This document shows positions 1 through 6,945 of a DNA stretch of 31,197 bases, in pieces. The notes under the pieces were generated by a model, which was not told the origin of the DNA, searched no databases, and was given only the letters and a program-made list of their open reading frames with translations. Origin of the DNA: Bacteroidota bacterium (GTDB taxonomy: Bacteria; Bacteroidota; Bacteroidia; Chitinophagales; Chitinophagaceae). The position numbers and the translations under genes are program-made. Every line of letters begins with the position of its first letter. Position 1 is the stretch's first letter. The DNA is taken from contig JAURLW010000094.1 in the NCBI GenBank assembly GCA_030831005.1, positions 1 to 31,197 of the forward strand. The letters are read 5' to 3'.

Positions 1-599
1 CTTATACCTTTATAGATACCGGCGCTATGTATAGAGCTATTACTCTCTATTTTATTCGCAATACGGTAGACTTATCTAATCAACAAAGCATAGAGGAAGC
101 ACTTAAAAATATTGAATTACATTTTGAAATTAATGCACATAACAAGCAATCTGAAATATTTTTAAATGGTGAAAATGTTGCGCAACTTATACGCGAAATG
201 TTAGTGGCCGATAAAGTAAGTGAAGTAGCTGCCATAAAAGAAGTACGTCATTTTGCAGTAGCACAACAACAAGCAATGGGTGCACATAAAGGCATAGTTA
301 TGGATGGCAGAGATATTGGCACAGTTGTATTTCCGCATGCCGAATTAAAAATATTTATGACTGCTGACCCAGAAACAAGAGTTGTAAGACGCTTTGATGA
401 ACTGTATGCTATCAACCCTCATATTAGTTTAGAAGAAGTGCGTCACAATTTAGAATTACGAGATTATATTGATAGTAATCGTGAAGAAAGCCCTTTGATT
501 CAAGCAAAAGATGCACGCGTGTTAGACAATACGCATCTCGATAAAGAACAACAATTTGCATTGGTAATGGAATGGGTGAATACCTGCCTTTCAAAATAA
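1..599 (+). CDS. cmk: Cytidylate kinase, 5' end cut by window edge
   Basis: Cytidylate kinase phosphorylates CMP and dCMP with ATP in the cytoplasm. The reading frame is open from base 3 to the left edge, so the gene begins outside the window. The first visible residues (YTFIDTGAMYRA) match the conserved D-[ST]-G-A-x-Y-R region that follows the P-loop, so roughly 20-30 N-terminal residues including the P-loop are missing. The internal MDGRDIGTVVFP segment and the R-rich lid (RVVRRFDEL, then NLELRDYIDSNRE) are the nucleotide-binding and lid signatures of the family. The ATG at 27 inside this frame is the Met of GAMYR and not the real start. The stop lies 10 bases before the next gene, so the two are probably cotranscribed. 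Confidence 0.93.
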   Translation, partial: YTFIDTGAMYRAITLYFIRNTVDLSNQQSIEEALKNIELHFEINAHNKQSEIFLNGENVAQLIREMLVADKVSEVAAIKEVRHFAVAQQQAMGAHKGIVMDGRDIGTVVFPHAELKIFMTADPETRVVRRFDELYAINPHISLEEVRHNLELRDYIDSNREESPLIQAKDARVLDNTHLDKEQQFALVMEWVNTCLSK

Positions 600-608
600 A
601 ATTTTCAC

Positions 609-2258
609 ATGACAAATCATCAAATTGCCGATTACTTTGAGCTGTATGCAAAGTTACTAGACTTGCATGGCGAAAACAGTTTTAAAGTTAAGAGCTATGC
701 CAATGCCGCTTTTACCATCGACAAATGGATGAGCCCTCTTGCAGAAATGGACGAAGCAGCTATTGCCGCTATCCGCGGTGTGGGTGCTGCCATAGCAGAG
801 AAAATTAGTGTATTACTAAAAACAGGTGAACTTGCTCCACTTCAAGAAATCTTGTTGCAAACCCCTCCCGGCATTTTGGAGATCATGCAAATAAAAGGAT
901 TGGGGCCAAAGAAAATTGCCTTGCTTTGGAAAGACTTGGGCATAGAGAGTATTGGCGAATTAGAATATGCTTGTCAAGAAAACAGATTACTTGGTCTCAA
1001 AGGATTTGGAGAAAAAACGCAACTAAGCATTTTACAACAAATCCAATTTATGCAGCAACAAAAAGGCTGGTTTTTATGGGCTGAAGCTCATCAATCTGCC
1101 CTTGCTATAATGCCCGTTTTAAATGCTGCTTTCCCAGATGCAAGTTTTTGTTTTACGGGTGCTTATCGAATGCAAGATCCAACCTTGCAACAAATAGAAA
1201 TCGTTTGCAATACTAATTTAACAACCTTACAAGATTGGTTAGCAACTCAAGAAGGTATTGAAATAAAAACAACTAATGAATCGCTTTGGGCACAATGGCC
1301 TCATCAAATACCAATTCTGTTTTATATCTGTAGCGCTCATCAAATGGCAAGTACATTATTTAAAACTTCTTGTAGCCCCAGCTTTTACGATGCCTTTGCA
1401 GCAGGCTATACCCTATTAACAGATGCAGAAAGCGAGACTGCTATTTTTGAACATAATAAGCTTCCTTATATAGAAGCTTGTCTAAGAACACATCCTGATC
1501 GATTGGGACAAAGCATTAATCCATTAATTCAAGCCAATGATATTAAAGGTATCATTCATAGTCACTCTACCTGGAGTGATGGTGCCCATACCTTACAAGA
1601 AATGGCAGAAGCTGCTATTGCAAAAGGATTGGAATACCTTGTTATTAGCGATCACTCACAGGCTGCCTTTTATGCAAATGGATTAAGTCCGGAGCGTATT
1701 AAAGCACAACATGAAGAAATCGATCGATTGAATAAACAATATGCTCCTTTTAAAATTTTAAAAAGCATAGAGGTAGATATTCTTAACGATGGACAATTAG
1801 ATTATAGTGATGATGTATTGGCTAGTTTAGATTTGGTTATTGCCTCTGTGCATAGTAATCTAAAAATGACTGAAGAAAAAGCAATGGCAAGATTACTAAA
1901 GGCCATTGCGCATCCAAAAACAACCATACTTGGTCATCTTACAGGGCGATTATTACTATCTCGACCAGGCTACCCTGTGCAGCACAAAACTATTATTGAT
2001 GCTTGTGCGCAACATCAAGTTGCCATTGAAATTAATGCTCACCCACGCCGATTAGACATAGATTGGGAGTGGATACCCTATGCTATTGAAAAAGGAGTAC
2101 TTCTCTCTATTAATCCAGATGCACATAGTATTGCCGGCATGGATGATGTTTTTTATGGCGTAATGGCAGCACAGAAAGGCGGACTAAATGCTACACAAAA
2201 TTTAAGTAGTTATTCCTTACAAGAATTAGAACACTACCTTCAGCAAAAAAATAAATAA
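609..2258 (+). CDS. polX: PolX-family protein with PHP phosphoesterase domain; polymerase site apparently inactive
   Basis: The 549-residue protein has the length and order of bacterial PolX: an N-terminal helix-hairpin-helix region (about 1-150, with GVGAAIAEKI and GLGPKKI loops), a polymerase palm (about 150-310) and a C-terminal PHP domain (about 312-545). PHP metal ligands look complete: H317/H319 (HSHST), D348/H349 (SDHS), E388, H415, H478 and D504/H506. The palm motif, usually G-S-x-R-R...G-D-x-D, reads G184-A-Y-R-M...Q195-I-E197, so both catalytic aspartates are replaced (Q and E). No third aspartate is obvious in the strand IPILFYICS. The likely role is a PHP-dependent 3'-5' exonuclease in DNA repair and not a polymerase. 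Noncanonical PolXs of this kind are known. It follows cmk closely and ends just before a bidirectional terminator. Confidence 0.9.
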   Translation: MTNHQIADYFELYAKLLDLHGENSFKVKSYANAAFTIDKWMSPLAEMDEAAIAAIRGVGAAIAEKISVLLKTGELAPLQEILLQTPPGILEIMQIKGLGPKKIALLWKDLGIESIGELEYACQENRLLGLKGFGEKTQLSILQQIQFMQQQKGWFLWAEAHQSALAIMPVLNAAFPDASFCFTGAYRMQDPTLQQIEIVCNTNLTTLQDWLATQEGIEIKTTNESLWAQWPHQIPILFYICSAHQMASTLFKTSCSPSFYDAFAAGYTLLTDAESETAIFEHNKLPYIEACLRTHPDRLGQSINPLIQANDIKGIIHSHSTWSDGAHTLQEMAEAAIAKGLEYLVISDHSQAAFYANGLSPERIKAQHEEIDRLNKQYAPFKILKSIEVDILNDGQLDYSDDVLASLDLVIASVHSNLKMTEEKAMARLLKAIAHPKTTILGHLTGRLLLSRPGYPVQHKTIIDACAQHQVAIEINAHPRRLDIDWEWIPYAIEKGVLLSINPDAHSIAGMDDVFYGVMAAQKGGLNATQNLSSYSLQELEHYLQQKNK

Positions 2259-2260
2259 AA

Positions 2261-2288
2261 AAAAGTCGTTGCTGTGGCAACGACTTTT
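2261..2288. terminator. Bidirectional intrinsic terminator between polX and thiolase
   Basis: A perfect 12-bp stem (AAAAGTCGTTGC / GCAACGACTTTT) with a TGTG loop. A-tract on one side and T-tract on the other let it work on both strands. It lies 2 bases after the PolX stop and 21 bases from the stop of the convergent thiolase gene. Confidence 0.9.
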
Positions 2289-2309
2289 GTATTACTTTAA
2301 AAAATTATT

Positions 2310-3488
2310 TTAGCAAGCTTCTACTACTACTGCACTTGCACCGCCACCGCCGTTACAAATACCTGCAGCACCATACTTAGCTTTGTTTTGATGTAATACA
2401 TGTATCAATGTTACCACAATACGAGCACCGCTACATCCTAAAGGATGACCCAATGAAACAGCTCCTCCGTTTACATTAGTTTGAGCAGGGGTAATGCCCA
2501 ATAATTTCATGTTAGCTAATCCAACAACGCTAAACGCTTCATTCAATTCATAGAAACTAATATCTTCTTTTTTCAATCCAGCTTTTGCAATTGCTTTTGG
2601 CACTGCCAATGCAGGACTTGTAGTAAACCATTCAGGAGCTTGCTCTGCATCTGCATATCCTTTTAATATAGCTATAGGTTTTAAGCCCATTGCTTCTGCT
2701 TTTTCTTTACTCATCAAAACTAAAGCAGCCGCACCATCATTCATAGTAGATGCATTTGCAGCAGTTACCGTGCCTTCTTTAGTAAAGGCAGGACGTAAAC
2801 CTGCAATCTTATCAAACTTAACATTAAATGGCTCCTCGTCTTTAGAGAACCAAGTTGAATCTCCTTTTTTAGAAGGAATTTCTACAGGTATTATTTCTGC
2901 TTCAAATTTTCCAGCTTCAATCGATGCTTGACTGCGTTTATAACTTTCTATTGCAAAAGCATCTTGTTCCTCTCTAGAAAACGCACCTTCTTTTGCACAT
3001 AAATCTGCTGCGTTACCCATTGGGTAATTATGATATACATCGGTTAAGCCATCTTTAGCTAATCCATCAATCATAGTTACATTACCATATTTACTACCCC
3101 AACGCATATTGGGACTATAAAAAGGAACATTACTCATACTTTCCATACCACCCGCTACCACTACATCTGCATCGCCTAACAAAATAGATTGCGCTGCTTG
3201 TGCAATAGCTTTCATACCAGAAGCACATACTTTATTAATGGTAGTGCAATTTACTGCATCTGGCAAACCAGCAAACTTAGCTGCTTGGCGTGCAGGCGCT
3301 TGCCCTACGTTAGCTTGCAATACACAGCCCATCAACACTTCTTGAACATCTGCAGGAGCAATACCTGCTTTTTCAACTGCCCCTTTAATGGCAATGGCAC
3401 CCAACTGGGTAGCTGAAAAATCTTTCAAAGAACCGCCCCAACTTCCTAATGGAGTACGTACCGCCGAGATAATATAAACTTCTTTCAT
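2310..3488 (-). CDS. Acetyl-CoA acetyltransferase (thiolase)
   Basis: Thiolase of 392 residues, the usual size of biosynthetic/degradative acetyl-CoA C-acetyltransferases (AtoB/PhaA-like). It condenses two acetyl-CoA to acetoacetyl-CoA or cleaves 3-ketoacyl-CoA. The active-site residues fall where expected: nucleophile C88 in NKVCASGMKA, H348 in GHPLGCSGAR, and C378 in ICNGGGGASA. The start at 3488 (MKEVYIISAVRTP) is chosen because thiolases begin a few residues before the ISAVRTP motif. A longer frame begins 12 codons upstream, but that stretch contains the promoter -7 box. It is a single gene on the minus strand. Substrate preference cannot be told from sequence alone; the GGMESMSN stretch fits the acetoacetyl-CoA type. 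Confidence 0.93.
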   Translation of the reverse strand: MKEVYIISAVRTPLGSWGGSLKDFSATQLGAIAIKGAVEKAGIAPADVQEVLMGCVLQANVGQAPARQAAKFAGLPDAVNCTTINKVCASGMKAIAQAAQSILLGDADVVVAGGMESMSNVPFYSPNMRWGSKYGNVTMIDGLAKDGLTDVYHNYPMGNAADLCAKEGAFSREEQDAFAIESYKRSQASIEAGKFEAEIIPVEIPSKKGDSTWFSKDEEPFNVKFDKIAGLRPAFTKEGTVTAANASTMNDGAAALVLMSKEKAEAMGLKPIAILKGYADAEQAPEWFTTSPALAVPKAIAKAGLKKEDISFYELNEAFSVVGLANMKLLGITPAQTNVNGGAVSLGHPLGCSGARIVVTLIHVLHQNKAKYGAAGICNGGGGASAVVVEAC

Positions 3489-3511
3489 ATGATTGAGTAT
3501 TAAAATTTTGG

Positions 3512-3541
3512 CAAAGGTAACCAATAAATCAAGAGCTACAA
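3512..3541 (-). promoter_or_regulatory. Bacteroidota-type promoter of the thiolase gene
   Basis: Read on the minus strand, TTG (3541-3539), a 19-base spacer and TACCTTTG (3519-3512) match the Bacteroidota -33/-7 consensus TTG-N19-TAnnTTTG. The transcript would start about 15-20 bases before the ATG at 3488. Confidence 0.65.
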
Positions 3542-3646
3542 GAGGCTAAATCGTAATAAAAAGGTATAAAAAAGCTCATTTAGATGCCCTGGAGGGGATT
3601 TTAGGAGAAAAAAAATAAAAAAAGAGCTTTGAAATAAAAAAAAACG

Positions 3647-3654
3647 TACCTTTG
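3647..3654 (+). promoter_or_regulatory. -7 element for the rplK operon
   Basis: TACCTTTG followed by GCACC, an exact TAnnTTTG -7 box, lies 82 bases before the rplK ATG. A TTTG at 3628-3631 could be the -33 element, but its spacing of 15 bases is shorter than the usual 19 or so. The implied leader of about 75 bases contains partly complementary GAG/CTC stretches. It is a possible place for L1 feedback binding, but I cannot identify a defined L1 site. Confidence 0.6.
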
Positions 3655-3736
3655 CACCCTCATTCTCAGAGTGCTCTTTAATATAATTGCATTTGGGAGA
3701 GTATTTAAACACTCGCTAAAACCAAAAAAAAGAAAC

Positions 3737-4177
3737 ATGGCTAAAGAAATTTCAGGCTTTGTAAAGCTGCAATGTAAAGGCGGCCAAGCCAATCCAGCGC
3801 CACCAATCGGACCTGCATTAGGTTCTAAAGGTGTTAACATCATGGAATTCTGCAAGCAATTCAATGCTCGCACACAAGACAAAATGGGTAAAGTTTTACC
3901 TGTTTTAATTACTGTTTACTCAGACAAATCATTCGATTTTGTCATCAAAACTCCTCCAGCAGCGGTTCAATTAATGGAACATGCTAAGTTGCAAAAAGGT
4001 TCTAAAGAGCCAAATCGTAACAAAGTGGGCAAAGTAACTTGGTCACAAGTAGAAGAAATCGCTAAAGATAAAATGGCTGATTTAAACTGCTTCACTGTAG
4101 AAAGTGCTATGCGCATGGTTGCGGGTACGGCACGTAGTATGGGTTTGATTGTTGAGGGCAATGCTCCTTGGAATTAA
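3737..4177 (+). CDS. rplK: 50S ribosomal protein L11
   Basis: L11 binds the GTPase-associated region of 23S rRNA. At 146 residues it has the normal length. The N-terminal domain shows the proline-rich signature (GGQANPAPPIGPALGSKG) and the C-terminal rRNA-binding domain ends with MRMVAGTARSMGLIVEG. The start at 3737 (MAKEISGFVKLQ) matches the family start; an extension of 22 codons upstream lies in the leader. It is the first gene of the L11-L1-L10-L7/L12 operon. nusG and secE, which often precede it, are absent; a divergent thiolase gene is there instead. Confidence 0.97.
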   Translation: MAKEISGFVKLQCKGGQANPAPPIGPALGSKGVNIMEFCKQFNARTQDKMGKVLPVLITVYSDKSFDFVIKTPPAAVQLMEHAKLQKGSKEPNRNKVGKVTWSQVEEIAKDKMADLNCFTVESAMRMVAGTARSMGLIVEGNAPWN

Positions 4178-4211
4178 TCCATTGTCTTAATCTTTAAAAA
4201 CATTTGTAACA

Positions 4212-4904
4212 ATGGCACTTAGTAAACAAAGAAAAGCTGTAGAAGCTAAATTCGACAATAATAAAGTTCATACATTAGCTGAAGCATCTCAGTTAGTAAA
4301 ATCATTGAACTGCACAAAATTTGATAGTTCTGTAGATATGCACATCCGTTTAGGTGTTGATCCTAAAAAAGCGGATCAAGCAATTCGTGGAACTGTAAGT
4401 TTACCTCACGGTACTGGTAAAACAAAACGCGTATTAGTGTTATGTACTCCAGATAAAGAAGCAGAAGCAAAAAATGCAGGTGCTGATTTCGTAGGTTTAG
4501 ACGAATTCGTTCAAAAAATTGAAAGCGGATGGACAGATATCGATGTAATCATCGCTACTCCATCAGTAATGCCTAAAATTGGTAAATTAGGTAAAGTATT
4601 AGGCCCTCGTAACTTAATGCCGAATCCAAAAACTGGTACCGTAACAAACGATGTTGCTAATGCAGTAACGGATGTTAAAGGTGGTAAAATTGCTTTCAAA
4701 GTTGACAAAGCAGGTATCATTCATGCTTCTATCGGTCGTGTTTCATTTGAACCAACTAAAATCGCTGAAAACGCTCAAGAGCTTATCAACGCTTTAGTAC
4801 GTATGAAACCAACTACTGCAAAAGGCACTTATTTAAAAGGTATCAGCATGGCAAGTACCATGAGCCCTGGTATTATTGTTGACACAAAAAGTGTAGTTTC
4901 TTAA
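4212..4904 (+). CDS. rplA: 50S ribosomal protein L1
   Basis: L1 forms the ribosomal L1 stalk and in many bacteria represses translation of its own operon. Length is 230 residues, typical. Conserved segments include the D-x-x-V-D-M-H-I-R-L-G-V-D-P-K-K-A-D-Q region near residue 40 and the RNA-binding GKVLGPRNLMPNPKTGTV segment in the middle, with the closing KGTYLKGISMASTMSPGI. It lies 34 bases after rplK in the same operon. Confidence 0.97.
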   Translation: MALSKQRKAVEAKFDNNKVHTLAEASQLVKSLNCTKFDSSVDMHIRLGVDPKKADQAIRGTVSLPHGTGKTKRVLVLCTPDKEAEAKNAGADFVGLDEFVQKIESGWTDIDVIIATPSVMPKIGKLGKVLGPRNLMPNPKTGTVTNDVANAVTDVKGGKIAFKVDKAGIIHASIGRVSFEPTKIAENAQELINALVRMKPTTAKGTYLKGISMASTMSPGIIVDTKSVVS

Positions 4905-4944
4905 TTGATAACTGCAGTATTATTCAACTTAAAAAAATTAGAAC

Positions 4945-5553
4945 ATGACACCAGCTCAAAAAACAGAAGTAATAGAACTTTTAAAAGAGAAATTCTCTCA
5001 ATATTCTAACTTTTACGTTACCGATACAGAATCGTTGACAGTAGAACAAGTTAGCTCTCTTCGTCGCGTATGTTTTGAAAAAAATGTAGAGATGAAAGTG
5101 GCTAAAAACACTTTAATTAAAAAAGCATTAGAAAGCTTAGGCGACGAAAAATATGCAGGTATCTATGATTCATTGCATAACGTAACCGCTTTAATGTTTT
5201 CTGATTCACCAAAAGAACCAGCGGTTATTATTTCTGCTTTCAGAAAAGATAACAACAGCGCAATGCCAATTTTAAAAGCGGCTTTGATCGGTGAAGAAGT
5301 TTATAGTGGCGATAATCAATTAGTTGCATTAACTAAAATCAAAACTAAAAACGAACTTATCGGTGAAGTTATCGGATTGTTACAATCTCCAGCTAAGCGC
5401 GTAATCTCTGCTATGTTAAATCATATCGAGAATGGTTCTACTGCTCCGGCTGCTACAGAAGCAGTTGCTGCGGCTCCTGAAGAAGCACCAGCTACACCAG
5501 CTGAAGCGGCACCAGAAGCACCAGCTGCTGAAGAAACACCAGCTGCAGAATAG
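4945..5553 (+). CDS. rplJ: 50S ribosomal protein L10 with acidic Ala/Pro-rich tail
   Basis: L10 anchors the L7/L12 dimers on the stalk base. The core (about residues 1-162) carries the family pattern, including VSSLRRVCFEKNVEMKVAKN and the C-terminal helix before AKRVISAMLNHIE. After it comes a 35-40 residue low-complexity tail made almost only of Ala, Pro, Glu and Thr. The total of 202 residues is longer than the usual 165-175. The tail is probably disordered; I do not know a function for it. Third gene of the operon, 40 bases after rplA. Confidence 0.96.
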   Translation: MTPAQKTEVIELLKEKFSQYSNFYVTDTESLTVEQVSSLRRVCFEKNVEMKVAKNTLIKKALESLGDEKYAGIYDSLHNVTALMFSDSPKEPAVIISAFRKDNNSAMPILKAALIGEEVYSGDNQLVALTKIKTKNELIGEVIGLLQSPAKRVISAMLNHIENGSTAPAATEAVAAAPEEAPATPAEAAPEAPAAEETPAAE

Positions 5554-5559
5554 TACCTC

Positions 5560-5576
5560 GGAAAGGATTTCTTTCC
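5560..5576 (+). promoter_or_regulatory. Hairpin in the rplJ-rplL intergenic region
   Basis: GGAAAG - GATTT - CTTTCC forms a 6-bp stem with a 5-base loop 6 bases after the rplJ stop. There is no T-tract, so it is not a standard terminator. The rplJ-rplL gap of 91 bases is the longest inside this operon. A processing or partial attenuation site that helps make L7/L12 in excess over L10 is a reasonable but untested guess. Confidence 0.35.
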
Positions 5577-5644
5577 AAATTAATTTAGGCTTCCAAGTCC
5601 ACATATAAAAAACAATTTTTTTAAAAACTTAAAACTAAAATATC

Positions 5645-6016
5645 ATGGCAGATGTAAAAGCAATTGCTGAACAGTTAGTAAACTTAACTGTTAAAGAAGT
5701 ACAAGAATTAGCAGACGTATTAAAAGCAGATTATGGTATCGAACCAGCTGCTGCTGCAGTAGTAATGGCTGCAGGTGGTGGCGCTGGCGAAGCAGCTGCT
5801 GAAAAAACAGCATTTGATGTAATCCTTAAAAACGCAGGTGCATCTAAATTAAATGTTGTAAAAGTAGTTAAAGATTTAACTGGATTAGGATTAAAAGAAG
5901 CTAAAGAATTAGTTGATGGCGCTCCTAAAACACTTAAAGAAGGCGTAAGCAAAGCTGAAGCTGAAGATATTAAAGCTAAATTAGCTGAAGCTGGTGCTGA
6001 AGTTGAAATCGCTTAA
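5645..6016 (+). CDS. rplL: 50S ribosomal protein L7/L12
   Basis: L7/L12 recruits translational GTPases to the ribosome and is present in several copies per ribosome. At 123 residues it shows the N-terminal dimerisation helix region (about 1-35), an Ala/Gly-rich hinge (AAAAAVVMAAGGGAGEAAAE) and the C-terminal domain with KVVKDLTGLGLKEAKELVDG. It is the last gene of this operon: a strong terminator follows 20 bases after the stop, and the next gene is an unrelated regulator and not rpoB. Confidence 0.97.
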   Translation: MADVKAIAEQLVNLTVKEVQELADVLKADYGIEPAAAAVVMAAGGGAGEAAAEKTAFDVILKNAGASKLNVVKVVKDLTGLGLKEAKELVDGAPKTLKEGVSKAEAEDIKAKLAEAGAEVEIA

Positions 6017-6035
6017 TAACGATCTTACTCTACAT

Positions 6036-6070
6036 AAAAAAAGCGCTCAAAAATTTGAGCGCTTTTTTTT
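6036..6070 (+). terminator. Intrinsic terminator after rplL
   Basis: GCGCTCAA / TTGAGCGC stem (6043-6050 with 6055-6062), flanked by seven A before and eight T after, which extend the helix. It ends the ribosomal protein operon; its T-tract is 57 bases before the regulator start. Confidence 0.92.
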
Positions 6071-6126
6071 ATTCTTTTCTTGATATCAACATCATTTTTT
6101 GTAAATTGCAATCAAATTCTAATAAG

Positions 6127-6846
6127 TTGTCACAACCTGCAAAACATACTTTTAACGAAGATTGCGCTACTTGTAAAAGTAAAAGCAAATCCATTTTCTG
6201 CATGCTTCATGCCTCTAAAATGATTGCGGTAGATGATGCAAAATCTTGCATGATGTTTAAAAAAGGGCAAATTGTATTTCAAGAAGGCGGCAATCCAATT
6301 GGCATCTATTGCATTAATTCAGGGAAAATAAAAATTTCTCATGCTGGTACAGAAGGTAAAGACCAAATTGTACGACTAGCTAAAGAAGGCGATATACTAG
6401 GCTATAGAGCGCTTTTAAGTAACGAACGCTATAATTCATCAGCAATTGCCTTAGATGATACGGATGTGTGTTTTATTCCTAAAGAAACGTTCTTTACCGT
6501 TTTGAAGGAAAACCCTACCTTATCCATGGAAATTCTTAAAATGCTTTCTATTGAATTGCGTAAAGCCGAACAAATGATTACCGACTTGGCTCAAAAACCA
6601 GTTAGAGAACGCATGGCTGAAGCTTTATTATTTTTGAAAGAAACCTATGGTTTTGAAGCTGACAACCAAACTATCAATGTAGTACTTTCAAGAGAAGATA
6701 TTGCCAACTTAGTTGGTACCGCTACCGAAACCGCCATTCGACTTTTGTCTGAGTTCAAACATGATGCGATCGTTGCTTTCGAAGGTAAAAAAATCAAACT
6801 CATCAATATGGACAAACTTATCCATATTGCCAATTTATACAACTAG
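6127..6846 (+). CDS. fnr: FNR-like Crp/Fnr family regulator with four candidate Fe-S cysteines
   Basis: The 239-residue protein has an N-terminal cysteine cluster, a cyclic-nucleotide-binding-like beta-roll (about 42-125), a long dimerisation helix (about 127-150) and a C-terminal winged helix (about 155-230). C13-x2-C16-x8-C25 plus C115, in DTDVCFIP, line up with the [4Fe-4S] ligands C20/C23/C29 and C122 (MVCEIP) of E. coli FNR, so oxygen sensing is likely. The recognition helix TATETAIRLL keeps the Glu (E201) and Arg (R205) that contact the GA of the half-site. The start is TTG at 6127: the frame has no ATG before the cysteines, and TTG codons further up lie at 6106 or in the terminator. 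A start at the first ATG would remove C13 and C16. The cbb3 genes downstream fit a role in microaerobic control. Confidence 0.9.
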   Translation: MSQPAKHTFNEDCATCKSKSKSIFCMLHASKMIAVDDAKSCMMFKKGQIVFQEGGNPIGIYCINSGKIKISHAGTEGKDQIVRLAKEGDILGYRALLSNERYNSSAIALDDTDVCFIPKETFFTVLKENPTLSMEILKMLSIELRKAEQMITDLAQKPVRERMAEALLFLKETYGFEADNQTINVVLSREDIANLVGTATETAIRLLSEFKHDAIVAFEGKKIKLINMDKLIHIANLYN

Positions 6847-6862
6847 AGCTACCCTTTTTTAG

Positions 6863-6880
6863 ATATGACGAATATCATTT
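6863..6880. promoter_or_regulatory. Candidate FNR-family operator upstream of the RIC-like gene and ccoI
   Basis: ATATGA-CGAATA-TCATTT has the TGA-N6-TCA core geometry shared by CRP and FNR sites. Its centre (6871.5) is 58.5 bp upstream of the last base of the TAGCTTTG box at 6923-6930, the same distance as at the second site (9905-9922). Fourteen of the first 16 bases are identical between the two sites. Confidence 0.6.
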
Positions 6881-6911
6881 CAAGCAAATGAATTCGTCAT
6901 ATTTTTATTTT
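6863..6911 (+). terminator. Long hairpin with T-rich tail after the fnr-like gene
   Basis: The arms ATATGACGAAT and ATTCGTCATAT (11 bp), then one bulged A, then TCATTT / AAATGA (6 bp) close on a CAAGC loop. TTTTTATTTT follows directly. It starts 17 bases after the regulator stop and probably ends its transcript. Its 5' half also contains a Crp/Fnr-type dyad listed separately. Confidence 0.75.
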
Positions 6912-6922
6912 ATGCTTACTGC

Positions 6923-6930
6923 TAGCTTTG
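6923..6930 (+). promoter_or_regulatory. -7 element for the RIC-like gene and ccoI
   Basis: TAGCTTTG matches TAnnTTTG exactly. No TTG is found about 19 bases upstream, which fits a promoter that needs an activator. It implies a start of transcription near 6934 and therefore favours the ATG at 6946 over the in-frame TTG at 6928, which is part of this box. Confidence 0.5.
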
Positions 6931-6945
6931 ACAAAAACATGTCCT

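Noticed and set aside
3571..3630. Inverted repeat AAAGCTC...GAGCTTT upstream of the rplK promoter
   Set aside because: Seven-base arms 46 bases apart in A-rich DNA; no stable structure, T-tract or gene relation is evident.
5437..5553. Repeat-like GCT/CCA/GAA codons at the end of rplJ as a tandem repeat or misassembly
   Set aside because: The codons vary and encode a plain acidic Ala/Pro tail in frame with a normal stop; no exact repeat unit is seen.
6055..6126. N-terminal extension of the FNR-like protein from TTG 6055
   Set aside because: This start lies inside the rplL terminator hairpin and the added residues do not resemble the family. TTG 6127 keeps all four cysteines.
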